Shown: piece by piece, positions 1 to 7,009 of the stretch
Layout of the letters: the number at the start of each line of letters is the position of its first letter
How positions within the stretch are numbered: the stretch's first letter is position 1
NCBI GenBank assembly: GCA_023443925.1
Contig: JAEZSL010000186.1
Location: 1-18,276 of the forward strand
DNA length: 18,276 bases
Reading direction: 5' to 3'
Source: Bacillota bacterium
GTDB taxonomy: Bacteria > Bacillota_A > Clostridia > Lachnospirales > Lachnospiraceae
Notes under the pieces: generated by a model
Seen by the model: only the letters and a program-made list of their open reading frames with translations
What the model was told of the DNA's origin: nothing
Database searches by the model: none
Program-made: the position numbers and the translations under genes

Positions 1-15
1 TTAAGGAGGACTAAT

Positions 16-1998
16 ATGAGTAAAAAACCATATTACATTACAACTGCAATTGCATATACATCCGGTAAACCCCATATCGGCAACAGTTATGAAATCGTTC
101 TGGCAGACAGCATAGCAAGATTTAAGAGACAGCAGGGCTATGAAGTGTTTTTCCAGACCGGAACAGATGAACATGGACAAAAGATTGAGATCAAGGCTTC
201 CGATGCAGGAATTACCCCCAAGGAATTCGTAGATAAAATAGCGGGAGATATTAAAACAATCTGGGATATTATGAATACCTCATATGATAAATTCGTTCGT
301 ACCACGGATGAATATCACGAAAAGCAGGTTCAGAAGATCTTTAAGAAACTGTACGAAAAAGGGGATATTTATAAAGGACATTATGAAGGGATGTATTGTA
401 CTCCCTGTGAATCCTTTTTTACTTCTTCCCAGTTAGTGGACGGCAAGTGTCCGGACTGCGGCAGGGAAGTACAGCCGGCAAAAGAAGAGGCTTATTTTCT
501 GAAGTTAAGTAATTATACAGAACGACTTATTGAACATATTAATACCCATCCGGAATTCATACAGCCGGAATCCAGAAAAAATGAAATGATGAATAATTTC
601 CTGCTTCCGGGGCTCCAGGATCTGTGTGTATCCAGGACTTCCTTTAAGTGGGGAATTCCGGTGGATTTTGATGACAAACATGTAGTATATGTATGGCTGG
701 ACGCATTAAGCAACTACATTACCGGCTTAGGTTATGATGTGGACGGCAATGACGGGGAGTTATACAAGAAATTCTGGCCGGCAGATCTTCACTTAATCGG
801 CAAGGATATCTTACGGTTCCATACGATATACTGGCCTATTATGCTTATGGCGCTGGAAGTCCCGCTGCCTAAGCAGGTATTTGGTCATCCCTGGCTTTTA
901 CAGGGAGACGGCAAGATGAGTAAATCCAAGGGTAATGTTTTATATGCGGATGAACTGGTGGATTTCTTTGGTGTGGATGCGGTGCGTTATTTTGTCCTTC
1001 ATGAAATGCCTTTTGATAATGACGGTGTTATTACCTGGGAACTTATGGTGGAGAGAATGAATTCCGAACTTGCCAATACCCTGGGTAATCTGGTAAACAG
1101 GACAATTTCCATGTCAAATAAGTATTTTGACGGTATTGTTAATAATGCCGGGGTAAAGGAAGCCGTAGATGAAGAACTGATTCAGATGGCTCTTAAAACA
1201 CCGGAAAAAGTTGTTGCTAAAATGGAACAGTTAAGAGTGGCAGATGCCCTTACGGAGATATTTACGTTATTTAAACGTTGTAATAAATATATAGATGAAA
1301 CTATGCCTTGGGTTTTAGCCAAGGACGAAGAGAAAAAAGGCAGACTGGAAACCGTGTTATACAACCTGGTAGAAAGTATCTGTATTGGTGCAAGCCTGTT
1401 AGAATCCTTTATGCCGGAAACTTCCGCTAAAATTTTTGCCCAGTTAAATGCCAAGGGAAGAAACATCGATGAATTAGTCAGTTATGGGGTATATCCCTCC
1501 GGCAATACGGTTACCAAAACACCGGAAATCTTATTTGCACGTCTGGATTTAAAAGAAGTATTGGAGAAAGTGGAAGCGAAAAAGGCAGCAGAGACCAAAG
1601 ACAGCAATACCTCGGAAACCGGCAGTGAGCCAGACGGGAAGAGTGAAGCGGTTATTGATATTCCCGTCAAAGACGAAATTACCTATGATGATTTTATGAA
1701 ACTGCAATTCCAGGTAGGTGAAATCATTGCATGTGAAGAGGTTCCCAAATCCAAAAAACTTCTATGCTCCCAGGTTAAAATCGGAAGCCAGGTAAAGCAA
1801 ATCGTATCTGGAATTAAAGCACATTATTCGGCAGAAGAAATGGTGGGTAAGAAAGTAATGGTTTTAGTAAACTTAAAACCCGCCAAATTAGCAGGCGTTC
1901 TATCAGAAGGTATGTTATTATGCGCTGAGGATGAGAACGGAGAATTGGCTCTGATGGTGCCTGAGAAGAAAATGCCTGCTGGGGCGGAGATCTGCTGA
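16..1998 (+). CDS. metG: Methionyl-tRNA synthetase
   Basis: Charges tRNA-Met with methionine in the cytoplasm (class I aminoacyl-tRNA synthetase), 660 aa. Visible signatures: the HIGH-type motif HIGN at residues 20-23, a zinc knuckle with Cys128/Cys131 and Cys145/Cys148, and KMSKS at 300-304. A low-complexity Ala/Glu/Ser-rich linker (about 520-553) joins the anticodon-binding helices to a C-terminal OB-fold tRNA-binding domain (about 560-660), the EMAP/Trbp111-like dimerisation module common in Firmicutes MetG. The start is fixed by AAGGAGGA ending 5 nt before the ATG. The promoter or any T-box would lie left of the window. A U-tailed hairpin at 2073-2105 ends the transcript. Full length, nothing missing; very secure. 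Confidence 0.98.
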   Translation: MSKKPYYITTAIAYTSGKPHIGNSYEIVLADSIARFKRQQGYEVFFQTGTDEHGQKIEIKASDAGITPKEFVDKIAGDIKTIWDIMNTSYDKFVRTTDEYHEKQVQKIFKKLYEKGDIYKGHYEGMYCTPCESFFTSSQLVDGKCPDCGREVQPAKEEAYFLKLSNYTERLIEHINTHPEFIQPESRKNEMMNNFLLPGLQDLCVSRTSFKWGIPVDFDDKHVVYVWLDALSNYITGLGYDVDGNDGELYKKFWPADLHLIGKDILRFHTIYWPIMLMALEVPLPKQVFGHPWLLQGDGKMSKSKGNVLYADELVDFFGVDAVRYFVLHEMPFDNDGVITWELMVERMNSELANTLGNLVNRTISMSNKYFDGIVNNAGVKEAVDEELIQMALKTPEKVVAKMEQLRVADALTEIFTLFKRCNKYIDETMPWVLAKDEEKKGRLETVLYNLVESICIGASLLESFMPETSAKIFAQLNAKGRNIDELVSYGVYPSGNTVTKTPEILFARLDLKEVLEKVEAKKAAETKDSNTSETGSEPDGKSEAVIDIPVKDEITYDDFMKLQFQVGEIIACEEVPKSKKLLCSQVKIGSQVKQIVSGIKAHYSAEEMVGKKVMVLVNLKPAKLAGVLSEGMLLCAEDENGELALMVPEKKMPAGAEIC

Positions 1999-2072
1999 TA
2001 TATAAAGAAAAGTTAATGCAGAAATAAGTTATTCGTTCCAATTTAGAACCAATAACCTGCATGATGTACAGT

Positions 2073-2105
2073 ATAAGGCTTCCTTTATAGGGAAGCCTTA
2101 TTTTT
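2073..2105 (+). terminator. Rho-independent terminator after metG
   Basis: A perfect 11-bp stem (2073-2083 with 2091-2101), 7-nt loop, followed directly by a short U tract. It lies 75 nt after the metG stop and immediately before the GH2 remnant, so it isolates metG from what follows. Confidence 0.9.
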
Positions 2106-2115
2106 ACGTGAATAA

Positions 2116-2598
2116 ACGGATGGAGAGATTGAAATATATTTAAACGGTAAAATCCTGGGGCGGAAGCATGCTGGTAAAGCGAACAAGTATATTGCCTTTT
2201 TTGAACTAAACTATGAGGCAGGCGAGTTGGGGGCAGCGGCATATAAAGACGGTAAAAAGGTATCAAGTACAGTACTTAAAACTGAGGGAGAACCTGCAGC
2301 CATCCAGTTGACGCCGGAACGAAAAACTCTTAAGGTTCGGTTAAATTATTAGACGCTCATGGCAATTTAGTGTATAATGCAGGAAATAATATCTATTTAC
2401 GGCTTGTGGCGTTGGAACATTATTAGCGGTCGGAAGCAGTAATCCGGTTAGTGAAGAGATGTATACAGGTAACCAGCGCAGAGTTTATGAAGGTAAGGTA
2501 ATGGCTGTAGTACGGACAAATGGGAAGTTGGAGAACTTATATTAACGGCAATGGCAGATGGGATACCCTCTGTAAGTGTAACAATTAATGTGGAATAA
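2116..2598 (+). pseudogene. Decayed C-terminal fragment of a GH2 beta-galactosidase
   Basis: No single frame is open, but four successive pieces in shifted frames read like the C-terminus of a large GH2 beta-galactosidase. Piece A (2116-2349, ends at TAG 2350) gives EIEIYLNGKILGRKHAGK, then a GELGAAAYKDGKKV stretch and EPAAIQLTPERKTLKV: the end of the DUF4982 sandwich and the start of the C-terminal Glyco_hydro2_C5-type domain. Piece B (about 2346-2398) gives LDAHGNLVYNAGNN. Piece C (2405-2542, stop at 2543) gives GSSNPVSEEMYTGNQRRVYE. Piece D (2521-2595, stop TAA 2596) gives VGELILTAMADGIPSVSV. The pieces keep the order expected in intact homologues. The catalytic TIM barrel and N-terminal sandwiches are absent; the fragment begins about 10 nt after the metG terminator, so a deletion junction probably lies near 2105-2116. 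It has no plausible ribosome binding site. Family assignment is by recognition of the domain's typical wording, not by a search. Confidence 0.8.
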
Positions 2599-2655
2599 AA
2601 ATTCTGTTGCTTGCTATCTGCAGATTACAATAAAAGAAAGTATGAGGAATATGAT

Positions 2656-4071
2656 ATGAATAGAAAAGAAGAACAGCTAATCAAGGTAATACCATCACAA
2701 AGACAATTACTGCATCAGCAGCATGAGTTTTACAGCTTTGTACATTTTACAGTGAATACCTTTACGGGAAAAGAATGGGGTGAGGGTAAGGAGGACCCCC
2801 AAATCTTTAATCCTGCTAAGCTGGATGCAAATCAATGGGTAGAAGCTGTCAAAAAGTCCGGAATGAAGGGACTCATTCTGACCTGCAAGCATCATGACGG
2901 ATTTTGCCTGTGGCCAAGTAAATATACCGGCCATACAATTGCGAACAGCCCTTATAAAAGCGGAAAAGGAGATATCGTTCGCGAAACGGCAGATGCATGT
3001 ACAAAGGCTGGCATCAGCTTTGGCGTCTATCTTTCCCCCTGGGATCGTAATAATTTGCTATATGGTCAGGGAAAACCATATGATGATTATTTTGTAAATC
3101 AATTAACAGAGCTTTTAACAGGCTATGGAGAAGTTTTTTCAGTATGGTTTGACGGTGCTTGCGGAGAAGGGCCAAACGGAAAAAAACAAATTTATGACTG
3201 GGACAGATATTATAGTGTAATACGCTCGTTACAGCCGAATGCAAGTATAAGTGTATGCGGTCCCGATGTGCGTTGGTGTGGGAATGAGGCAGGAGATACC
3301 AGACAGTCGGAGTGGAGTGTTGTACCCGCTAGAACACGTGATACGGAAAAGATAGCGGAGAGCAGCCAGAAACAGGATGACGAAGTATTCAGACAGCGGA
3401 AAATTTCTGCCAGTGATAAGGATCTCGGAAGCCGTGAGGTCTTAGCGGATGAAGATAATTTAATCTGGTATCCTGCCGAAGTGAATACCTCAATCAGACC
3501 AGGTTGGTTTTATCATGAGGAAGAGGATGGCCAGGTAAAATCGTTAGCAGAGCTTATCAGAGTATATGAGAATTCTGTTGGCGGCAATGCGACTTTTCTG
3601 TTGAATATTCCTCCCACGAAGGAGGGGTTATTCCATGAAAATGATGTTAAGAGATTGGAGGAATTCGGGGAATATCTGAAAAACGATTATGCGGTTAATT
3701 TACTGGATTCTGCCGGATTAAGCGTGGATCTGTGTGAACAGGGCTGTGATATTAACAATATCAGGACTGACGATTATCTTAGTTATTTCAAGACGGTAGA
3801 TGGTAAAACTGATTGTACAATTGAGATATGCTGGGACAAAGAAGTGGCAGTGAAGCATATTGTATTAAAAGAAAATATTAAACTGAGTCAGAGAATAGAA
3901 GCATTTTCAATTGAAGCAGAACAGGATGGCAGCTTTATTGAAGTATATTCCGGTACAATTGTCGGCTATAAAAAAATCATTACCCCTAACATTAATAAAA
4001 CTTCTAAGATAAGAATTCATATTACAGAATCTAGGGTATCACCTACGCTTTCCTTTGTAGGTATATATTAG
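2656..4071 (+). CDS. Alpha-L-fucosidase, GH29 (subfamily B type), cytoplasmic
   Basis: Retaining exo-glycosidase releasing alpha-L-fucose; 471 aa from ATG 2656 (gagg sequence 9-12 nt upstream). The frame is open further upstream with a TTG at 2611, but that start has no good ribosome site. The N-terminal TIM barrel shows the GH29 hallmarks HFTVNTFTGKEWG, LTCKHHDGFCLWPS and the nucleophile motif WFDG with Asp166. Glu211 in WCGNEAG sits 45 residues later, the spacing I recall for the acid/base of a bifidobacterial GH29-B enzyme, so it is the likely acid/base. The WYPAEV...SIRPGWFYH segment is also family-typical. Residues after about 335 form a discoidin/CBM32-like beta-sandwich. There is no signal peptide, implying it acts on imported oligosaccharides such as alpha-1,3/4-fucosylated glycans (inferred from subfamily). 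It follows a dead GH2 gene and has no transporter beside it. Its promoter is not obvious. Confidence 0.92.
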   Translation: MNRKEEQLIKVIPSQRQLLHQQHEFYSFVHFTVNTFTGKEWGEGKEDPQIFNPAKLDANQWVEAVKKSGMKGLILTCKHHDGFCLWPSKYTGHTIANSPYKSGKGDIVRETADACTKAGISFGVYLSPWDRNNLLYGQGKPYDDYFVNQLTELLTGYGEVFSVWFDGACGEGPNGKKQIYDWDRYYSVIRSLQPNASISVCGPDVRWCGNEAGDTRQSEWSVVPARTRDTEKIAESSQKQDDEVFRQRKISASDKDLGSREVLADEDNLIWYPAEVNTSIRPGWFYHEEEDGQVKSLAELIRVYENSVGGNATFLLNIPPTKEGLFHENDVKRLEEFGEYLKNDYAVNLLDSAGLSVDLCEQGCDINNIRTDDYLSYFKTVDGKTDCTIEICWDKEVAVKHIVLKENIKLSQRIEAFSIEAEQDGSFIEVYSGTIVGYKKIITPNINKTSKIRIHITESRVSPTLSFVGIY

Positions 4072-4141
4072 GGCTCTTTTTGTAAAAAAATTAATTTGTT
4101 GTGGTAATTTAAAGTAATTAAAAGAAATACATAAAATTAGC

Positions 4142-4166
4142 CAGACATATTATATCTCCATGTCTG
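4142..4166. other. Short hairpin downstream of the fucosidase gene
   Basis: A 7-bp inverted repeat (4142-4148 with 4160-4166, 11-nt loop) lies 70 nt after the fucosidase stop. It has no U tract, so it is not a standard terminator by itself; it may stabilise the 3' end. Confidence 0.4.
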
Positions 4167-4176
4167 ACTCTAGACT

Positions 4177-4255
4177 AAAAAACCTGCCATCAAAATTATA
4201 GTTGAAATCTGATTTAGGAAAGGAATTCAGAATATAATAGGGTGGCAGGTTTTTT
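4177..4255. terminator. Bidirectional terminator between fucosidase and cotJ
   Basis: A perfect 13-bp inverted repeat, A6-CCTGCCA (4177-4189) with TGGCAGG-T6 (4243-4255), lies between two convergent units. Each arm ends in a run that becomes a U tract on one strand, so it can stop the fucosidase transcript on plus and the cotJ transcript on minus. The 53-nt interior contains two further nested pairings (4195-4200 with 4233-4238, and 4208-4212 with 4227-4231), making a long imperfect hairpin rather than a compact one. Confidence 0.7.
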
Positions 4256-4282
4256 CATTACTGCTTAATTATTTCATTACTG
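4253..4282. repeat. 11-bp direct repeat over the cotJC stop codon
   Basis: TTTCATTACTG occurs at 4253-4263 and 4272-4282, 19 nt apart; the second copy contains the cotJC stop. It looks like a small duplication of the gene's last bases, with no implied function. Confidence 0.5.
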
Positions 4283-4888
4283 TTTCATTAGAGGTTTATC
4301 AAGTTCCATATTAACGGCATAAAAATTCTTAGAATCCAGACGTTCCTGAACCCTTATTAAAGCTTCCCCAAAACGCTGATAATGAACAACTTCCCGTTCT
4401 CTTAAAAAACGGATGGGATCTACAATCTCCGGATCGGTGATAAGACGGAGAATATTGTCATAAGTCGTACGGGCTTTCTGCTCTGCTGCCAGGTCCTCAT
4501 GCAAATCGGTTAAGGCATCTCCTTTTGATTGAAAAAAGCAGGAGTTAAAGGGAACGCCGCCGGCTGCCTGAGGCCAGAGCGCGGTGGTATGATCAATATA
4601 ATAAGCGTCAAAGCCCCCGGTCTTAATTTCCTCCAGATTCAGGTTTTTTGTGAGCTGGAATACGATGGCACTAATAATTTCCATATGAGCCAGTTCCTCG
4701 GTACCGATATCGGTCAATAAACCCGCTACCTCTTTATAGGGCATGGAATACCGTTGGGACAGATACCGCATGGAGGCTGCCAGCTCTCCGTCGGGACCGC
4801 CAAACTGACTGATGATCAGCTGTGCCATTTTAGGGTTGGGAGTTGTTATCTTTACCGGAAACTGCAGCCGTCTTTCATAAGTCCACAT
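4277..4888 (-). CDS. cotJC: Spore coat protein CotJC, manganese-catalase family
   Basis: Inner spore-coat component made in the mother cell, 203 aa, with the four-helix dimanganese catalase fold. The metal ligands known from Lactobacillus plantarum Mn-catalase are all matched by position: Glu35 (GGPDGELAAS), Glu65 and His68 (TEELAHME), Glu136 (DLAAEQKAR) and His169 (REREVVHYQRF). The 33-residue spacing of the last two equals that in the L. plantarum enzyme, so the protein probably still disproportionates hydrogen peroxide. The start ATG (complement of 4886-4888) is preceded by a GGAGAGG site. It is last in the cotJA-cotJB-cotJC order, 3 nt after the cotJB stop, clearly one operon. Strong evidence that the host makes endospores. 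Confidence 0.96.
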   Translation of the reverse strand: MWTYERRLQFPVKITTPNPKMAQLIISQFGGPDGELAASMRYLSQRYSMPYKEVAGLLTDIGTEELAHMEIISAIVFQLTKNLNLEEIKTGGFDAYYIDHTTALWPQAAGGVPFNSCFFQSKGDALTDLHEDLAAEQKARTTYDNILRLITDPEIVDPIRFLREREVVHYQRFGEALIRVQERLDSKNFYAVNMELDKPLMKQ

Positions 4889-4891
4889 ACA

Positions 4892-5146
4892 TTACACCTC
4901 TCCTTCCCAGGGCCAGGGGGTGTTTACCCAGGACCACTGATTTTCTTCCTTAACGCAGTAGGCAAGGACCGGTCCGAAGTTTTTTTCGTATTCTTCCAGT
5001 GCCTGTTTGCGCTCTTTTTTATAGTTTTCAAAATTGGCCAGTGCTTCTTTTTCGAAAGGATGGGTATCTAAAAAGAGCCTGAGGTCATCCAGCGCAAAAC
5101 TGACTGCCTGTATTTTCTTCATAGATTCACATTTGTCCAGAGTCAT
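4892..5146 (-). CDS. cotJB: Spore coat protein CotJB
   Basis: Small (84 aa) spore-coat protein of the cotJ operon. It is mostly helical and charged (FENYKKERKQALEEYEKNFG) and ends in the tryptophan-rich tail WSWVNTPWPWEGEV, the family's typical C-terminus. No enzymatic role is known; in Bacillus subtilis the CotJ proteins are needed for each other's assembly. Its ATG overlaps the cotJA stop in an ATGA arrangement, indicating translational coupling, and a GGAGGA site lies within the end of cotJA. Confidence 0.93.
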   Translation of the reverse strand: MTLDKCESMKKIQAVSFALDDLRLFLDTHPFEKEALANFENYKKERKQALEEYEKNFGPVLAYCVKEENQWSWVNTPWPWEGEV

Positions 5147-5388
5147 AAAAGTGTTCCTCCTATTCCGTAAAAAGGCAAATCCAGCTCTCTGAAAATGGTA
5201 CCGATCTGCAAAGCATAATCCGCATCATATAAATCCCGGAACTGCTGTACGGGAACGTAAGCCATTGCAAGAGAGGGTGCTAAGAGGGAGTTTTTTTCAC
5301 CGGTATCGCAGGGAAGAGACGGGATTCCTGCCTGGGAACAATCTTTTGGAGCTATTTTAAGATCAGCCTGTACTAAATTCATACTCAT
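5143..5388 (-). CDS. cotJA: Spore coat associated protein CotJA
   Basis: First gene of the cotJ operon, 81 aa. The conserved core AMAYVPVQQFRDLYDADYAL followed by a GTIFRELDLPFYG ending is typical of CotJA. The variable N-terminal half contains CSQAG and LPCDTG segments, two cysteines. The ATG at 5386-5388 (complement) has GGAAAGGAG upstream; an in-frame ATG two codons later is also possible. The operon would be expected under a mother-cell sigma factor (SigE), but I could not identify a convincing -35/-10 pair in the AT-rich upstream DNA. Confidence 0.92.
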   Translation of the reverse strand: MSMNLVQADLKIAPKDCSQAGIPSLPCDTGEKNSLLAPSLAMAYVPVQQFRDLYDADYALQIGTIFRELDLPFYGIGGTLL

Positions 5389-5670
5389 AAATAAAACTCC
5401 TTTCCGCTATTTATGAGAAATTTTTAAAAAAATAAAATCTCTCAAACTTAGTTTGGCTCGAAGAATAAAATAAATACTAGTAATTATAAGTATCAAAACC
5501 ATATTTTATTGGATTAAAAATTTATTTGTAAAAATTTAAATTAGCGTGTTTTTCCTGATAACATCTGGGATGCAACTCTAAGTTGCGGAGAGGCAGCTAT
5601 ATATTTCTTTACTAAAAAGAGCGGCTGCTATAAAGTTAAAACCAGCAAACAACATGGAAAGGAGAAATTT
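5389..5670. other. AT-rich intergenic region between divergent cotJ and XRE genes
   Basis: 282 nt separate two divergent units and must hold both promoters. Visible: a perfect 6-bp hairpin with a 3-nt loop (GCAACT at 5572-5577, AGTTGC at 5581-5586) and a short caaac/gtttg inverted repeat near 5443-5455. I see no small open frame and no confident promoter. Confidence 0.5.
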
Positions 5671-6252
5671 ATGAATTTAGGAATCCGAATTAAAGAAGAA
5701 CGCGAGAAATTAAATATGTCCCAGGATGAGCTGGCTGAAAAAATGAATATAACCAGGCAGGCCATATCCAAATGGGAAACCGGCAAAAGTTTTCCGGATA
5801 TAGAAAAAATATTGGAGCTTTCAAATTTGTTCAACCTGTCTTTGGATGAACTGGTAAAGGGAGATAAAGCTTTTCAGGAAAATCTAATTAAAGAAGGAAC
5901 GGCTGGTATATCCGGGTTAGAGATTCTGGGGTATATAACCATTACCCTGGGTATCCTAACCGTTATGTTTGGTGGTTCGGAGTATTCGAATAATTGGCTG
6001 GACAGCAATTTCCTATCTTATGTGGTCGGCGGGCTGGTTTTAGTTACGGGAGGTCTGGCTTTCCTGCACAATATCTCGTACCGGCTGTTGCTGGCTTCAC
6101 TATTTATTACCGCCGCCGCAGTAATTGTCTACATGATAGGCTTTCGGATGGAGTTGTATGCCCTGTTGTCAGGTGTTGCGGTTATCGCAGGTCTTTCCTG
6201 GTGGCTTGCCACACTGGTTATCAAATTTAAAAAAACGGATTCCGGTAAGTAA
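5671..6252 (+). CDS. XRE-family transcriptional regulator with membrane anchor
   Basis: 193-aa protein with a cytoplasmic N-terminal HTH_3 domain and a C-terminal membrane part. Residues 1-63 form a canonical XRE helix-turn-helix (REKLNMSQDELAEKMNITRQ, then ISKWETGKSFPD). After a short linker come about four hydrophobic helices, near residues 83-101, 115-132, 138-158 and 162-185, ending in a basic tail. AAAGGAG 6 nt before the ATG fixes the start. The next gene, a phosphatidyltransferase, starts 16 nt after the stop, so the two are probably co-transcribed. Membrane-tethered XRE regulators are common in Firmicutes but rarely characterised; the membrane part may sense an envelope signal. The DNA target is unknown; autoregulation is a guess. 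Confidence 0.88.
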   Translation: MNLGIRIKEEREKLNMSQDELAEKMNITRQAISKWETGKSFPDIEKILELSNLFNLSLDELVKGDKAFQENLIKEGTAGISGLEILGYITITLGILTVMFGGSEYSNNWLDSNFLSYVVGGLVLVTGGLAFLHNISYRLLLASLFITAAAVIVYMIGFRMELYALLSGVAVIAGLSWWLATLVIKFKKTDSGK

Positions 6253-6268
6253 AGGCGGGAGGTATTTC

Positions 6269-6832
6269 ATGAAACGATATTTAGTATTCCTGCCAAATGC
6301 AATAACGGTCCTGCGTATGTTTTTGACTGGGGTATTTGCATTACTGCTGGTTGACTGGCTGTCAAAAGGCGGCAATGAGGTGCCGTATGTGATGTATCTG
6401 TTCTATGGATTTATCTGTCTTTCCGACTTAATTGACGGTGCGGCTGCCCGTAGGTTAAAGGCGCAGACGGGACTTGGCAGCATTTTGGATATTCTGGCCG
6501 ACAGCCTTTTTATTTTTACTTCACTGATTATTCTGAATTATTACCAGCTAATGCCGGTTTGGTTTACCTTAGTAGTTTTTGTGAACTTTCTGGCATTTGC
6601 CTTTACTTCATGGTTCCTTTGGTATAAGGGCAAGACAAGGGACAGAAGATTTTTTATTTTTGATAAGCTGGGACGTTATGCGGCGGTTATCTTCTATCTT
6701 GCACCGGCGGCTGCCTGTCTGGCTTTTCTATATCCGGGATTTAGAGGCTGGTTTCATGCAATGTTATATATATCCGTTTTATTAACGGCCTTATCTTTTG
6801 CAAAGAGGAGTGCCCACTGTTTGATTTCTTAG
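6269..6832 (+). CDS. CDP-alcohol phosphatidyltransferase family membrane enzyme
   Basis: Integral membrane protein of 187 aa that should join a CDP-activated lipid to an alcohol head group. The complete family motif D-x2-D-G-x2-A-R-x8-G-x3-D-x3-D is present with Asp53, Asp56, Gly57, Ala60, Arg61, Gly70, Asp74 and Asp78, so the metal site is intact. It begins with the usual PNAITVLRMFL helix and has about six hydrophobic segments. The chosen ATG has GGGAGG 6 nt upstream; the frame is open 37 codons further but that would overlap the preceding gene. Phosphatidylglycerophosphate synthase is the closest everyday relative, but the head group cannot be read from the sequence, so I give no symbol. 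It lies 16 nt behind the XRE membrane regulator. Confidence 0.87.
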   Translation: MKRYLVFLPNAITVLRMFLTGVFALLLVDWLSKGGNEVPYVMYLFYGFICLSDLIDGAAARRLKAQTGLGSILDILADSLFIFTSLIILNYYQLMPVWFTLVVFVNFLAFAFTSWFLWYKGKTRDRRFFIFDKLGRYAAVIFYLAPAAACLAFLYPGFRGWFHAMLYISVLLTALSFAKRSAHCLIS

Positions 6833-6912
6833 GCTTTTTCAGAAGTCAAAGCACAATTTGCGGCGGTTTCATCAGAATATAGGCAGAATCTAGTTATAAT
6901 AAGAAGAAAACA

Positions 6913-6941
6913 TAGACAAAATAAAAGAAAATCACTATAAT
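6913..6941 (+). promoter_or_regulatory. SigA-type promoter for tatD-rsmA
   Basis: TAGACA (6913-6918), 17-nt spacer, perfect TATAAT (6936-6941). The expected start near 6948 lies 62 nt before the tatD ATG. It argues against a longer tatD beginning at ATG 6947, which would have no untranslated leader. A second TATAAT at 6895-6900 lacks a good -35. Confidence 0.75.
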
Positions 6942-7009
6942 ACATTATGAACTTAAGAAATAAAAGATATGTAACAATAGGCATGAAACCGATACGTATG
7001 GAGGACATA

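Noticed and set aside
1814..2266. 150-codon minus-strand frame over the metG end and the gap
   Set aside because: Lies antisense to metG and the GH2 remnant, crosses a terminator, and has no coding-like composition.
2611..2655. Fucosidase start at TTG 2611, adding 15 residues
   Set aside because: No ribosome site, and the extra residues do not resemble the family; ATG 2656 is better placed.
5389..5470. SigE/SigK promoter for cotJ (a CATAAATA word near 5408-5415 on the minus strand)
   Set aside because: It is too close to the ribosome site to act as a -10, and no matching -35 stands at the right distance.
6947..7009. tatD start at ATG 6947 (21 extra residues)
   Set aside because: Predicted transcription start falls at about 6948, and GGAGGA plus the family N-terminus MIFETHAH point to 7010.
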